A DNA stretch of 64,000 nucleotides from Proteobacteria bacterium UBA2383 (GCA_002343485.1 DDST01000138.1:55510-119509), one strand, 5' to 3'. Numbered from the stretch's first letter, positions 18,712-28,803 are shown. The notes: generated by a model not told the origin, from the letters alone. Translations and numbers: made by a program.

Positions 18712-19296
18712 CTATGCCAGATCGGTCAGCAGCGACAGCCGTAGACTCTCGGGTATTGCTGGAATTTCGGCGGCGTATTCTGGGTGACTGGCGCCGATAC
18801 CCAAGGGCGCTCCCCCTTTTAACTGGCGCTGCATTTCCGGTGTGAGTTCGAAGCGCAGAAAATGCACAGCACTGGTTTTTTCGTCATTTTCCCGCTCTAA
18901 ATCTTCATCAGCGATTGCAAATATGCGCTCGCACCCTTCCACTTGGACCCAGATCGCATCCTCGATTCCTTTTAGGTGGGTGAGCATGTATCTCCGTTCT
19001 TCAAAGTCTGGATATTCGATGAGTAGCGTAGCCTTGAAATTACTGCCATCCGGCACCAGAGGGTTATACGCTTCCAGCTCACCTTCGATGCCGTCTTCTT
19101 CGAAAATTTTTTCGATCCGCAGCATTTCCTGAATCTGATAGCGAATGGTCAGTTCATCTTCGAAAAGCAGGGTCAGGTGCTTGCCCAGCGCCAGACTGCG
19201 ATTCTGTTTGTGAGCGAGCACCCGCTTCCGGAATGTGGGACGTTCCCGAGCGTACTGTTCCAATGACATCAGGCTGTCACGAGTGATGGCTGGCAT
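18712..19296 (-). CDS. DUF3501 family protein
   Basis: 194 residues, soluble, acidic in the middle. The N-terminal pattern (R-x-x-L-M-S-L-E-x-Y...R...R...V..HK..R.L.LG....LLFED..T..YQI.EMLR.E) is that of DUF3501, which recurs next to rubrerythrin and Hdr-like iron-sulfur genes in proteobacteria. Function unknown; the constant company suggests a role in peroxide or redox defence. It is the last gene of that three-gene operon, 16 nt after the Fe-S protein gene. Confidence 0.85.
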   Translation of the reverse strand: MPAITRDSLMSLEQYARERPTFRKRVLAHKQNRSLALGKHLTLLFEDELTIRYQIQEMLRIEKIFEEDGIEGELEAYNPLVPDGSNFKATLLIEYPDFEERRYMLTHLKGIEDAIWVQVEGCERIFAIADEDLERENDEKTSAVHFLRFELTPEMQRQLKGGAPLGIGASHPEYAAEIPAIPESLRLSLLTDLA

Positions 19297-19312
19297 GGCG
19301 GGTCCTCCGCAG

Positions 19313-20641
19313 TCAAAGCCCGTAGGCGATCCGGATCAGGGAGATGGGATGTTGCTTCTGTGCCGGGGTTTCACCCATGCCCTGACAGATATGGCGACCG
19401 GCGATCGCACAGTCCGAGCTGACGTAATCTGGATTCGCTTCGGCCATTTGCTTGAAGACGGGACGGCCAATCTTCATCGAGGTGTCAAAGTATTCACTCT
19501 TTACACCCCAGGTACCATCGTGGCCGGCACAGCGCTCCACGGTATGGATGGTCGTGTCCGGAATCAATTGCAGCAACTCGCGCGTTTTCTGCCCCAGGTT
19601 CTGAACCCGGAGATGGCAGGGGATGTGGTAAGAAACCGTGCCGAGCGGTTGCTTGAAGTCAGTCTTGAGTAGCCCATCCTTATTACGCAGCGCGAGGTAT
19701 TCGAATGGATCGAACATAGCCTCGGCCACCGCCTGAACGTCAGCATCCTCCGGGTAGATCAGCGGCAATTCTTGCTTGAACATCAGAGTACAAGAGGGAA
19801 TGGCGGTCAAAATCGCGTAGCCTTCACGCGCCCGCTTTGCCAGCACCGGAATGTTGGCTTCCTTCAGCCGATTGACTGATTCCAGGTCGCCAAGTTCAAG
19901 CTTCGGCATTCCGCAGCAGGCTTCTTTTTCGACCAGGATGGCGGGAATCTCATTGTGGGCCAGAATCTTTAGCAGGTCGTGGCCAATCCCCGGTTCGTTG
20001 TAATTGATGTAGCAAGTGGAAAAAATCGCTGCCTTGCCGGGGGTGCGTTGGCCGTCGCGTACTGGAAAATGAGCTTCGGCTTGAGCATTGGCACGGAAAG
20101 GCTTTGGCGCGTAGTCAGGAAGCTGGCGGTCACGGTGGACTTTCAGCATTTTATCCATCATGCCGCGCATTGCTTTATTTTTGTTGGTGGCGTTGACCGT
20201 TTGCGCCACCACGGGAATCGCCAGCAATTTGCCCAAGGCATCGGTGCTGGTCAGCAGCTTGTCCCGGAAGGTAACTTCGCCTTTCTTGAACTTGACCGCC
20301 TTGGCCCGCAGCATCAGGTGCGGAAAATCCAGATTCCAGGGGTGAGGGGGTACATAGGGGCACTTGGTCATGAAGCACACGTCGCAGAGGTAGCATTGAT
20401 CCACTACCTCCCCGTATCTGGCTTTCGGAATGCCGTCCACCTCGCCGGTCTCACCTTCATCGATTAGATCGAAAAGCTTAGGGAAAGCATTACACAGGCT
20501 GACACAACGCCGGCAGCCGTGGCAGATATCGAAGACCCGCTCCAATTCGGTGAACAGCGAGCCTTCGTGGTAGTAGTCGGGATTTTTCCAGTCAATGGGA
20601 TGCCGTCTTGGCGGCTCCAGATTGCCTTCGCGGACGCTCAT
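19313..20641 (-). CDS. Iron-sulfur oxidoreductase with HdrD/GlpC-like CCG domains
   Basis: 442 residues. An N-terminal ferredoxin domain has two 4Fe-4S clusters: C40, C43, C46, C50 and C83, C86, C89, C94. Two cysteine-rich CCG-type repeats follow, one around [15 protein letters not shown] and the other around [11 protein letters not shown] ... [11 protein letters not shown]. This resembles the electron-transfer subunits of glycerol-3-phosphate or glycolate oxidase and HdrD, but no flavin oxidase gene is nearby. Placed between rubrerythrin and DUF3501 genes, it probably supplies electrons to rubrerythrin; that is inference from gene order. Confidence 0.9.
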   Translation of the reverse strand: MSVREGNLEPPRRHPIDWKNPDYYHEGSLFTELERVFDICHGCRRCVSLCNAFPKLFDLIDEGETGEVDGIPKARYGEVVDQCYLCDVCFMTKCPYVPPHPWNLDFPHLMLRAKAVKFKKGEVTFRDKLLTSTDALGKLLAIPVVAQTVNATNKNKAMRGMMDKMLKVHRDRQLPDYAPKPFRANAQAEAHFPVRDGQRTPGKAAIFSTCYINYNEPGIGHDLLKILAHNEIPAILVEKEACCGMPKLELGDLESVNRLKEANIPVLAKRAREGYAILTAIPSCTLMFKQELPLIYPEDADVQAVAEAMFDPFEYLALRNKDGLLKTDFKQPLGTVSYHIPCHLRVQNLGQKTRELLQLIPDTTIHTVERCAGHDGTWGVKSEYFDTSMKIGRPVFKQMAEANPDYVSSDCAIAGRHICQGMGETPAQKQHPISLIRIAYGL

Positions 20642-20675
20642 GTTAGCCTCTCCTCGGGGTGGCGCTGCGGGGTCA

Positions 20676-20696
20676 GGGCGGACGTTCGGCCCGCCC
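20676..20696. repeat. GC-rich hairpin between rubrerythrin and the Fe-S protein gene
   Basis: GGGCGG and CCGCCC around a 9-nt loop in the 63-nt gap inside the operon. It may partly terminate or protect the rubrerythrin mRNA, giving more of the first gene product. Confidence 0.35.
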
Positions 20697-20704
20697 CTTT
20701 ACCT

Positions 20705-21124
20705 TCAGTCGACCAGCGCGTCCAGGGCTTTCTGGAAGCGGTTGGCGTGTGAGCGCTCAGCTTTGGCCAGCGTCTCGAACCAGTCAGCGATCTCATCGAA
20801 GCCTTCATCCCGGGCGCTCTTTGCCATGCCCGGATACATGTCAGTGTATTCGTGGGTCTCACCCGCGACCGCTGATTTCAGATTGTCGCGTGAACTGCCA
20901 ATCGGCAGGCCCGTGGCCGGATCGCCGACCTGAGCCAGGTAGTCCAGATGACCGTGGGCATGACCCGTTTCGCCTTCTGCCGTCGAGCGGAACAAGGCCG
21001 AGACATCATTCTGACCCTCGACATCGGCCTTATTGGCGAAATACAGGTAGCGGCGATTAGCCTGTGATTCACCAGCGAAAGCGGCTTTTAGGTTTTCTTC
21101 GGTCTTGGAGCCTTTGAGTTGCAT
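20705..21124 (-). CDS. Rubrerythrin (without rubredoxin domain)
   Basis: 139 residues forming a ferritin-like four-helix bundle. The diiron ligands are seen in [34 protein letters not shown] and [12 protein letters not shown]. The C-terminal rubredoxin domain of classical rubrerythrin is absent, so electrons must come from a separate protein, plausibly the Fe-S protein encoded next. It reduces hydrogen peroxide. GAGAGGA stands 8 nt before the ATG. A 7-bp-arm inverted repeat lies 39 bp upstream of the start. Confidence 0.93.
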   Translation of the reverse strand: MQLKGSKTEENLKAAFAGESQANRRYLYFANKADVEGQNDVSALFRSTAEGETGHAHGHLDYLAQVGDPATGLPIGSSRDNLKSAVAGETHEYTDMYPGMAKSARDEGFDEIADWFETLAKAERSHANRFQKALDALVD

Positions 21125-21162
21125 CGGTAAAGTCCTCTCATTAATGGTGGAAACTAAGGAAG

Positions 21163-21181
21163 ACCTTGATCATCTCAAGGT
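21163..21181. promoter_or_regulatory. Inverted repeat ACCTTGA-N5-TCAAGGT upstream of rubrerythrin
   Basis: A perfect 7-bp dyad with a 5-bp spacer. On the minus strand it can overlap a weak promoter (TTGAGA, 16 bp, TAGTTT). The 19-bp dyad length is typical for MerR-family operators, but the regulator is not identified. Confidence 0.45.
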
Positions 21182-21312
21182 TAAATAAAGCGTAGTTCGT
21201 GTAGGGCCATCTGGCTAATTGACTTATGCAATGATGCCGATAGCCATTGCTTATCCTGCTGCTTAGTAGCGATGGCGCAAGTCATCATATTGCCCGGCGG
21301 AGCTGCCGCGGA

Positions 21313-21332
21313 CGGCGCTATCTATCGCGCCG
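21313..21332. terminator. Hairpin downstream of catalase
   Basis: CGGCGC and GCGCCG around 8 nt, about 35 bp after the catalase stop on the minus strand. No T run; weak candidate. Confidence 0.3.
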
Positions 21333-21365
21333 CCGCTTAATTAGACCTGTTAGCTGTGATTTCGC

Positions 21366-22823
21366 TTAAATGGGAACATCGCTTAACGCAATACCCAAAG
21401 CATCGGCGATGCCTTTGCCGTAAGCAGGATCAGCCTTGAGGCAGTGACTGGTATGGCGAATCTGAATCTCGCGCGGTACACCCTCCATGGAACGTGCCGT
21501 GTTCTCGAATAGCACCTGTTGTTGCGCTGGCGTCATCAGGCGGAATAAGGTGCCTGGCTGAGAGTAATAATCTGTGTCTTCGCGGTGGTTCCAATGGTCA
21601 GCCGCGCCCTCCAGTTGCAGCGGTGGCCCGGTAAAATCCGGTTGCTCCTGCCATTCACCGTAACTGTTTGGTTCATAGCCCAGCGTGCTGCCGTGGTTGC
21701 CATCGACACGCATGGCGCCGTCACGGTGATAGCTGTGTACCGGGCAGCGCGGGGCATTGACCGGAATGAGATGGTGATTCACCCCCAAACGGTAGCGCTG
21801 GGCATCGCCGTAGGAGAACAGACGCCCCTGCAACATCTTGTCAGGAGAGAAGCCGATACCGGGGACAATATTGGCGGGGTTAAAAGCGGATTGCTCCACT
21901 TCCGCGAAAAAGTTTTCTGGATTACGGTTCAGTTCCATCACGCCCACTTCGATCAGCGGATACTCTTTGTGTGGCCACACCTTCGTGAGGTCGAAGGGAT
22001 GATAGGACACCTTCGCAGCGTCGGCTTCCGGCATGATCTGCACCTTAAGCGTCCATTTTGGGAAATCGCCCTTTTCGATGCGCTCATAGAGATCACGCTG
22101 ATGGCTTTCGCGATCTTTGCCGATTATTGCTTCGGCTTCTCCATCCGTCAGATTCCGGATGCCTTGCTGCGATTTGAAGTGAAACTTGACCCAGTAACGC
22201 TCCTTCTTCGCATTGATAAAGCTAAAGGTGTGGCTGCCAAAGCCGTGCATGTGACGGTAAGTCGCCGGGATACCGCGGTCGCTCATGACGATGGTGATCT
22301 GGTGCAGTGCTTCCGGTAGCGAGGTCCAGAAATCCCAATTGTTCTTTGCACTGCGCATATTGGTGCGCGGGTCGCGTTTCACGGCATGGTTCAGGTCGGG
22401 GAATTTCAGCGGATCGCGCAGGAAGAAGACGGGCGTGTTATTACCGACCAGATCCCAATTGCCTTCCTCAGTATAAAATTTCACTGCAAAACCGCGAATA
22501 TCGCGTTCCGCATCGGCGGCTCCGCGCTCTCCAGCAACGGTGGTGAAGCGTGCAAATAACCCGGTTTGTTTGCCAACCTGGGAAAAAATCTTCGCCCGCG
22601 TGTACTGTGTAATGTCATTGGTGACGGTGAACGTACCGTACGCACCGGAACCTTTCGCATGCATACGTCGCTCGGGGATTACTTCACGGTCAAAATGGGC
22701 AAGTTTTTCTAGGAACCAGACATCTTGCAACAATTGCGGACCGCGCGGCCCTGCGGTCATCACATTTTGGTTATGGACGACAGGACATCCGGCATTGGTG
22801 GTCAGTTTCTTTTGATCGCTCAT
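21366..22823 (-). CDS. katA: Monofunctional heme catalase (small-subunit, clade 3 type)
   Basis: 485 residues. The distal His is H55 in [10 protein letters not shown] and the distal Asn N128 in VGNNTPVFF. The proximal heme-ligand Tyr is in [14 protein letters not shown]. The short length excludes the large HPII type. It dismutates hydrogen peroxide in the cytoplasm. AAGGAG precedes the ATG by about 7 nt. The 240-bp upstream gap contains a full OxyR half-box, and the rubrerythrin operon lies just downstream, so the region reads as a peroxide-defence cluster. The gene symbol is by class. Confidence 0.96.
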   Translation of the reverse strand: MSDQKKLTTNAGCPVVHNQNVMTAGPRGPQLLQDVWFLEKLAHFDREVIPERRMHAKGSGAYGTFTVTNDITQYTRAKIFSQVGKQTGLFARFTTVAGERGAADAERDIRGFAVKFYTEEGNWDLVGNNTPVFFLRDPLKFPDLNHAVKRDPRTNMRSAKNNWDFWTSLPEALHQITIVMSDRGIPATYRHMHGFGSHTFSFINAKKERYWVKFHFKSQQGIRNLTDGEAEAIIGKDRESHQRDLYERIEKGDFPKWTLKVQIMPEADAAKVSYHPFDLTKVWPHKEYPLIEVGVMELNRNPENFFAEVEQSAFNPANIVPGIGFSPDKMLQGRLFSYGDAQRYRLGVNHHLIPVNAPRCPVHSYHRDGAMRVDGNHGSTLGYEPNSYGEWQEQPDFTGPPLQLEGAADHWNHREDTDYYSQPGTLFRLMTPAQQQVLFENTARSMEGVPREIQIRHTSHCLKADPAYGKGIADALGIALSDVPI

Positions 22824-23006
22824 GAATGTTCTCCTTAATTATTATTTATCAATAAGTTATTGTTAAAAATAGCATCGGTGATAGACACGGCACCGGCAAC
22901 AACAGTAATGAGAATCTTTGTTTCGGACATACGTTAGACTCCTTACGATGAGGCAAGTGATCTTGCCTATGAAATCTACTATTGCAGAAAATGTGGTTTA
23001 TCAAAA

Positions 23007-23043
23007 ATTGAATACAACAAATAAATCGATAGTTTTTATCTAT
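23007..23043. promoter_or_regulatory. Predicted OxyR binding site upstream of catalase
   Basis: ATAGTTTTTATCTAT at 23029-23043 fits every fixed position of the OxyR half motif ATAGnTnnnAnCTAT. Seven bases away, 23007-23021 carries a weaker second half (ATTG, A at the central position, CAAA). The spacing is the one expected for a tetramer. It is 184 bp or more from the catalase start and 20 bp from the ATG of the divergent membrane protein gene. Confidence 0.6.
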
Positions 23044-23062
23044 TAATGAACCGGTAAATGCC

Positions 23063-26000
23063 ATGTTGTTGCAGTTGACAGCACGCGCCTTTCGACGGCG
23101 CGTACTCCGGCCAGCGGAAGGCGTGTTTCTCTTTCATCCCCGCATGTTGCAACGCCTAGTCCGCCGTCACTTGGGCAATGCGCTGAATGTGGCTATCCCG
23201 CCGCTGAACTACTATCTGATGCCGCGCGAGATTTTGCTCATCGGTCTGGAGGACGAGAACCCCGATGTGTTACTGATCATTGAGGGACTCAATCTGCCTG
23301 CTTGGGTGATTCTTTTGCCTATGCCGTCAGCTCAAGAGTTGGCCACCGGTGATCCTGAGCGCTGGCTACGGGATTACTGGGGGCGCCGGTTCGAAGCGGA
23401 GGTGGCACGTGCCTGGCAAACAGCACGCCACGATAATCAGGACCATCATGTGTTTGGCGCCCAAGGATTGATTCAGCGGATAAGCGGGCCGGCATTTCGC
23501 GAAGCGCGAACCTTGCTCGAACAGGACCGGCGGGTGGTGTTGGGTTTGAATGACGAAACACTCTGCCAGCAATTTGTTGGTTTCGTCACATATCTTCGCT
23601 ATTTCGTCCCCGGTGCGCGGGGATATTTCTTTCCAGCTATTCAGGATTGGGACGGGCTGGATCGTTGGTTAAAAGACAGTGGTCTGGATCTACCGCCACC
23701 CCGGCACGGCAGCCGCTGGCCACATCTTCTGATCCGGAGCCGGCCATCCGGTTTCAACGGCACTCCCGATTACGAGCCGGAACTACCACTCGATCTGCCT
23801 TTTGGCCGGAACGATCCCGATTTGGCCGGTGGCGCTAATACTATTCTGCCCTTACTAGCAAAAGCGCCTTCTGCTTTCAATAGGCAAACGCTTGCCGGAA
23901 TAAGGCGAAATCGGGTAGTGGCAGAGAACGGGCGGATTGTCTTGCACTTTGAAACATGTTGTCAGGAAGCTTTGCAGCAAGCCTCTAGCTTGACTCGGAA
24001 ATCCAGTGGATTGGTGCCGTTCTGGCACAATCTGATTGGGTATCTGACGCTGGTCATCATGCCACTGATCCCTCTGTTCGACCGATGGCCAGTTGCGTTT
24101 AGTCTCAAGGCAGTGGCAGAGGGAGTGTCTGCTATCCGCCTTCAGGGGTTTCGCCATCGCGTCCAAGCCGCTTTCAAGGCAGAGATGGCGGGTCACTATG
24201 GCGCAGCACTCCAGCATTTGTGCATGGCTGCCCATCTGTACCGGCAAATTATCAGCCGTGTGCTTCCTTCTAACAATCCCCGGTCGAACGGAGAAGAAGG
24301 AGATACCGTCACATGGACTTTGTGGGAGCGTCAGGAAGAAATCATTGAAGCGCTGGCTCACAATCTTGCCGCAACGTGGAGGCTAGATTCCCAGTCTACC
24401 CGTGTGCTGGAGCATTTGATCCAGCGTTTGCTGGATGAGCCTGCTACGGCGGATTCATCCAGCCCATACTCCCGCCTATTGCACGGCTTGGAGAAAATTT
24501 TCCTGGAAGGACGGATGGACTGCTACCGGTTGCAACCATTTGTCTGGTTGTGGAGCGGGGGCCGGCAACCACTGCGGTTGGGGTTGCCGTTTCAAGGTCC
24601 GCTCAAGGCATTGCGCACACTGAATGCTGCGAAAATCCGTCTTGATCAGTTGCCGTGGTCCGGGGCTGAGGTGGCCTACTTTGGTGCGCCTTTGCGAATC
24701 TTGGGCGGTCACATCAACCAACGGCTCCGCCAGCAGCTACAGCCGCGCTTGCATCATTTACTTAACGCTGCTGGTTTTATTCCCAATGATCTTCATCAGC
24801 AAGTTGCACAGAATGTTCTCCAGGAAGAATTATTCGAGATGATCCTGCAGCGCTGGCATTTACGCTTTACCGATCTGCGCGATGCCGTGGCCCGGAATGA
24901 ATTACGCTTGCCGGACGCAAAGTGGCGTGAGTTGCTGCTAGGGGACCGGTTGGCGCATTTTGATCGTCAGGCCAGCGCCGCACTGCCGGGGGTTTATCAA
25001 CCTGGCGAGTTCTACCTGAAAGGTTTGCAGCAGTTGAGCGCCCCTTTGTTTGGCACAGCGGCTGGCCGATGGATCACCCGCTTTTTGCTGTTACCGTTCG
25101 GCATCGCCTTCATTGGTCTGGAGGCGCTGAGTTATCTGCTAAGTGTGATGCCAACAGTGGCAGGTCCAGTACGGCTGGTCAATCCGGGATCGGTGCTGGG
25201 AGCCGGCATGGGATTGATTGTTGTGCTCTACACTGACCGGGGACAGAGGGCGATCGCCGCTGTTGGCAGTGGTTACCGGTGGTTGTTTGCCGGATTCCTG
25301 CCCCAATATTTGGCGCGGTGGCTGCCTTGGGATCGGGCGACCCGCTGGTTTCGCTATCCCTTGGTTCAGAAAGGTTCCCGTTATCTGCTGGAGCCGCTAT
25401 TGATTGGCCTGATTATCGCGCTGCCATTGATCGGTATCTCTGTTCTTTTAAAATTGAATATCAATGAGCTGCCGGCTTTCTTGCTCGCGATTGGCTTCGT
25501 TCTGGGCAATATTCTCCGCAACAGCCCATCCGGGCGCCAGATATTGGATGGCATTATTACCCGGTTCGTTACCTTCTGGCGGCAGGTTCATCACACGTTG
25601 CTCGCCGGTTTAATTCATTGGGTGATCGACCTATTCAGCGGGTGGATGCATCGCATCGAACAGAGCCTGCACCGGGTTGATGAAGTGGTGAGCCATCATC
25701 GTGATGAAAAGCAGAGCGTCACTATGATCAAAGCTATTATCGGGCCGATGTGGCAGGCGCTCAGCTATCTGATCCATTTCTATACGGCTGTGCTGGTCGA
25801 GCCACAGGTCAATCCGATCAAACATTTCCCGGTTGTGATGGTAGCCGATAAGTTGATGATGCCGTTTTTTCCTGCGATGACGGTCGCATTGCTGGCGTTG
25901 TTAGACCCGATACTGCCAGGGGTCATCCGTTTACCGCTGGCGACGGTGACCGTGTTGTTGTCACCCGGTTTGTTTGGATTTCTGGGCTGGGAATTGAAGG

Positions 26001-26554
26001 AAAATTGGAAGCTGTATCATGCTAATCATCCTGATGGCGTACAACCGGCACATTTCGGGCCGCATGGAGAGACGTTGTACACTTTGTTGCAACCCGGGTT
26101 TCATTCAGGGGCACTACCGCAGGCGTTCGCCGGACTCAGACAGGTGATCAGGCTGGAAAGCGAATATCAACGTCCTTATCCTCAACGCTTACGCCGAGCC
26201 GAAGCGCGCCTGAGCGGGATTCTGGAATCTTTCTATGTATTCGTAACCCGTGAATTAGAGTTTGTGCTCCTGGAGCGATGCCGGAGAGCGGGCTATGAGC
26301 AAGCTGAGGTGGCAGTGGTGAAATGGGCGGTAGCCACTGCTGCGCTCAATCTCCAGGTGGCGCTGTATCTCTTCGGTCAGGAACAGGCAGCGGGTGAACC
26401 TATTGTGCTCAGTCTCGATGGTGCTCTGCGGAGCGACGGTCTTGAGGGTACGATGACCTTGACAGGACCTGTCGAGTTACTGGGTGATGAGGGGGACATC
26501 TGGCTGAAAGCGGAAGCTGCACGCTTTCTGGAGCGGGCAGCCTGCAAGCATTGA
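23063..26554 (+). CDS. Large membrane protein of unknown family
   Basis: 1163 residues that I cannot assign to any known family. The first ~320 residues are soluble-looking with many Arg and aromatic residues. Hydrophobic segments follow at about 325-345, 665-690, 705-722, 775-798, 803-820, 890-910, 930-950 and 955-975. A long helical region lies between 370 and 660, and the C-terminal ~190 residues are soluble again and end with possible beta strands. No signal peptide, P-loop or metal motif is visible. It is divergent from catalase and alone on its strand, and the OxyR-like site sits 20 bp from its ATG. The ribosome site is weak, so the start is uncertain. Confidence 0.8.
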   Translation: MLLQLTARAFRRRVLRPAEGVFLFHPRMLQRLVRRHLGNALNVAIPPLNYYLMPREILLIGLEDENPDVLLIIEGLNLPAWVILLPMPSAQELATGDPERWLRDYWGRRFEAEVARAWQTARHDNQDHHVFGAQGLIQRISGPAFREARTLLEQDRRVVLGLNDETLCQQFVGFVTYLRYFVPGARGYFFPAIQDWDGLDRWLKDSGLDLPPPRHGSRWPHLLIRSRPSGFNGTPDYEPELPLDLPFGRNDPDLAGGANTILPLLAKAPSAFNRQTLAGIRRNRVVAENGRIVLHFETCCQEALQQASSLTRKSSGLVPFWHNLIGYLTLVIMPLIPLFDRWPVAFSLKAVAEGVSAIRLQGFRHRVQAAFKAEMAGHYGAALQHLCMAAHLYRQIISRVLPSNNPRSNGEEGDTVTWTLWERQEEIIEALAHNLAATWRLDSQSTRVLEHLIQRLLDEPATADSSSPYSRLLHGLEKIFLEGRMDCYRLQPFVWLWSGGRQPLRLGLPFQGPLKALRTLNAAKIRLDQLPWSGAEVAYFGAPLRILGGHINQRLRQQLQPRLHHLLNAAGFIPNDLHQQVAQNVLQEELFEMILQRWHLRFTDLRDAVARNELRLPDAKWRELLLGDRLAHFDRQASAALPGVYQPGEFYLKGLQQLSAPLFGTAAGRWITRFLLLPFGIAFIGLEALSYLLSVMPTVAGPVRLVNPGSVLGAGMGLIVVLYTDRGQRAIAAVGSGYRWLFAGFLPQYLARWLPWDRATRWFRYPLVQKGSRYLLEPLLIGLIIALPLIGISVLLKLNINELPAFLLAIGFVLGNILRNSPSGRQILDGIITRFVTFWRQVHHTLLAGLIHWVIDLFSGWMHRIEQSLHRVDEVVSHHRDEKQSVTMIKAIIGPMWQALSYLIHFYTAVLVEPQVNPIKHFPVVMVADKLMMPFFPAMTVALLALLDPILPGVIRLPLATVTVLLSPGLFGFLGWELKENWKLYHANHPDGVQPAHFGPHGETLYTLLQPGFHSGALPQAFAGLRQVIRLESEYQRPYPQRLRRAEARLSGILESFYVFVTRELEFVLLERCRRAGYEQAEVAVVKWAVATAALNLQVALYLFGQEQAAGEPIVLSLDGALRSDGLEGTMTLTGPVELLGDEGDIWLKAEAARFLERAACKH

Positions 26555-26583
26555 AGCCATCTAGGGGGTATTATTGGATAACA

Positions 26584-26603
26584 TATTAATTTATATATTA
26601 ATA
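26584..26603. terminator. AT-rich inverted repeat between convergent genes
   Basis: TATTAAT and ATTAATA around a 6-nt loop, in the 50-bp gap between convergent coding regions. Too AT-rich for a strong terminator. Confidence 0.3.
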
Positions 26604-26604
26604 A

Positions 26605-28761
26605 TTAGTTTTTCGTAGTTTGTTGGTGGTGATGCAGCAACGCAGTAATTTGATCAACGGGCAAGGGCCGGCTCAAATAGTACCCTTGGATTTCATCACA
26701 ATGTTTAGCCTTCAGAAAGCGCAATTGTGCCTCATTTTCCACGCCTTCCGCGATGACGCGCAGCCCCATGCTTCCGGCCATGGCGATCACCGCAGTGGTG
26801 ATCGCGGCGTCATCGGGGCGGGTGTTGACCTCTTGCACAAATGCCTTATCAATCTTAAGGCGATCCAGCGGTAATTGTTTGAGCCGGCTTAGGCTGGAAT
26901 AGCCGGTACCAAAATCATCAATGGCCAGTTGGACGCCCAGCATCTTGAGACTTTGCAGAGTACGGGTGGCGCCATCGGGGTCTTTCATCAGCAAGCTTTC
27001 AGTGATCTCAAGCTCCAGAGTATCCGCATCGAGACCGGTCTCTTCCAGGATCTGCGCGACCAGTTCCGGAAAACCCGGCTGCATGAATTGCAGGACGGAG
27101 ATATTGACCCCCATGCGTGACAAGCCACAGCCGGTATCCCGCCAGATACGGGCCTGCTGGCAGGCAGTGCGCAACACCCATTCACCGATCGGGATAATAA
27201 GCCCGGTTTCTTCAGCTAACGGAATGAAATCGGCGGGTGATATGGAACCCAGTAAGTGGCTTTGCCAGCGCACCAGCGCCTCGACACCGCAAATCCGGCC
27301 GCTGAGCAAATCGAGTTGCGGCTGGTAGTGCAGGGACAGTTCGTGCCGTTCGATGGCCTTACGTAACTGGTTTTCCATCGCCAGGCGTTGGAGGGCGGTT
27401 TCGTTCAAAGAGATGTCGAAAAAATGATAAAGATTTCGTCCCTGTTGCTTGGCGGCATACATGGCCATGTCAGCGTTTTTGAGCAATGTTTCTGGATCGT
27501 TGCCATCATGGGGGAACACGGCAATGCCGATGCTGGGTGTAATGAAAACTTCATGAGTTTCGAGCACCACGGGCCGTGAAAGATCCATTTGGATGCGCTC
27601 GGCAACGATAGCGGCATCCTCGCAACGGCGAATTTCGGGGAGAAGCACCGTAAACTCGTCGCCCCCGAGCCGGGCGATATCGTACTCCATCTGCACGGTG
27701 TCATGTTCCAAGCTTGCAATGCTTTCGCGACCTACCGAATCGCTGGCGCGTAGGCTCTCTCTCAGGCGTTCTGCCGTTGCCTGAAGCAAGAGATCGCCAA
27801 TGCGATGGCTGAGGGTGTCATTGATGCGCTTAAAGTGATCCAAATCGAGAAAGAGCAGGGCGAGTAAGCGCTCGTGCCGTTTCGCTAGCTTGATCGCTTC
27901 ACCGAGGCGGTCCTTGAACAGCGCGCGATTGGGTAATTGGGTGAGACTGTCCGTGAAGGCCAGTTCACGGATGCGTGCCTCTGCCTGACAAAGCTTAGTG
28001 ATGTCCTGCAAAGTGCCATATAAGTGGAGAGGGCAATGATCGTTGCCAAACAGCGTCTCAACCTGCTGGCGAACATGGCGCAAGACACCCCGGGCATCCA
28101 GAATCCGATAGTTGATTGCTTGAGAACTCCCGTGTTCACAAACGCGGGTAAACCACTGCCAGGCGTGAGATCGATCTTCCTCGTGAACGAAATTGAGAAG
28201 CACGGGCAAGGGGATATCAGGCGTTGCAGTGTCAAAACCCAGAACGGCGCACACTTCTGCTGAGAGATGGAGATGTTCCTGTCCCCGGCTCCACCGCCAG
28301 TATCCTAGTCGCGCGATGCGTTGGGCATTGGCCAGTTGGCGCTCGCTCTCATGCAGACGAGACATCGCAGCACTGGCCCGCAGCAGGTAACGCACCCGGT
28401 GTTTGAGCAAGGGGTAGCTGATCGGCTTAGTGATGAAGTCGGTGGCGCCGGCATTGAACGCCTGATCGATCGACTCATGGTCATTTAGACCCGTCATCAT
28501 CAGAATCGGCAGCAGTGCGCTATCTGGCCGCTGGCGTAGTTCAGCGCATGTGGCAAAGCCGTCCAATCCGGGCATCATCACATCCATGATGACCAGATCG
28601 GGAGCAGTGGCCTCGAAGACCGCTAGCGCCTGCCGGCCACTCTGTGCTTGTTCGACATGAAATCCAGCTTTTTCAAGTGCCATACTTACCAGAGAGCGAA
28701 CCAAATCGTCGTCGTCGACCACCAGAATCTTGGTGAGCAAGGAAGAGGAAGCAGCATTCAT
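26605..28761 (-). CDS. Response regulator with PAS, GGDEF and EAL domains
   Basis: 718 residues. The receiver (~10-130) has D60 in VIMDVMMPG. A PAS domain (~145-270) is followed by GGDEF (~275-455) with intact GGDEF, and EAL (~465-710) with EALVRW and DDFGTGYSSL. Both c-di-GMP synthesis and hydrolysis motifs look functional. Oddity: the inhibitory-site motif RASD is followed by an extra ~19 residues (beginning SVGRESIASLEHD) before ARLGGDEF, whereas the normal gap is five residues. The gene lies directly downstream of the 1200-residue hybrid kinase, which is the likely phosphate source. Confidence 0.93.
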   Translation of the reverse strand: MNAASSSLLTKILVVDDDDLVRSLVSMALEKAGFHVEQAQSGRQALAVFEATAPDLVIMDVMMPGLDGFATCAELRQRPDSALLPILMMTGLNDHESIDQAFNAGATDFITKPISYPLLKHRVRYLLRASAAMSRLHESERQLANAQRIARLGYWRWSRGQEHLHLSAEVCAVLGFDTATPDIPLPVLLNFVHEEDRSHAWQWFTRVCEHGSSQAINYRILDARGVLRHVRQQVETLFGNDHCPLHLYGTLQDITKLCQAEARIRELAFTDSLTQLPNRALFKDRLGEAIKLAKRHERLLALLFLDLDHFKRINDTLSHRIGDLLLQATAERLRESLRASDSVGRESIASLEHDTVQMEYDIARLGGDEFTVLLPEIRRCEDAAIVAERIQMDLSRPVVLETHEVFITPSIGIAVFPHDGNDPETLLKNADMAMYAAKQQGRNLYHFFDISLNETALQRLAMENQLRKAIERHELSLHYQPQLDLLSGRICGVEALVRWQSHLLGSISPADFIPLAEETGLIIPIGEWVLRTACQQARIWRDTGCGLSRMGVNISVLQFMQPGFPELVAQILEETGLDADTLELEITESLLMKDPDGATRTLQSLKMLGVQLAIDDFGTGYSSLSRLKQLPLDRLKIDKAFVQEVNTRPDDAAITTAVIAMAGSMGLRVIAEGVENEAQLRFLKAKHCDEIQGYYLSRPLPVDQITALLHHHQQTTKN

Positions 28762-28803
28762 GTGGGAGAGAGGACCTTGGCTACCTAGAGGCGTAATAGA
28801 ATG

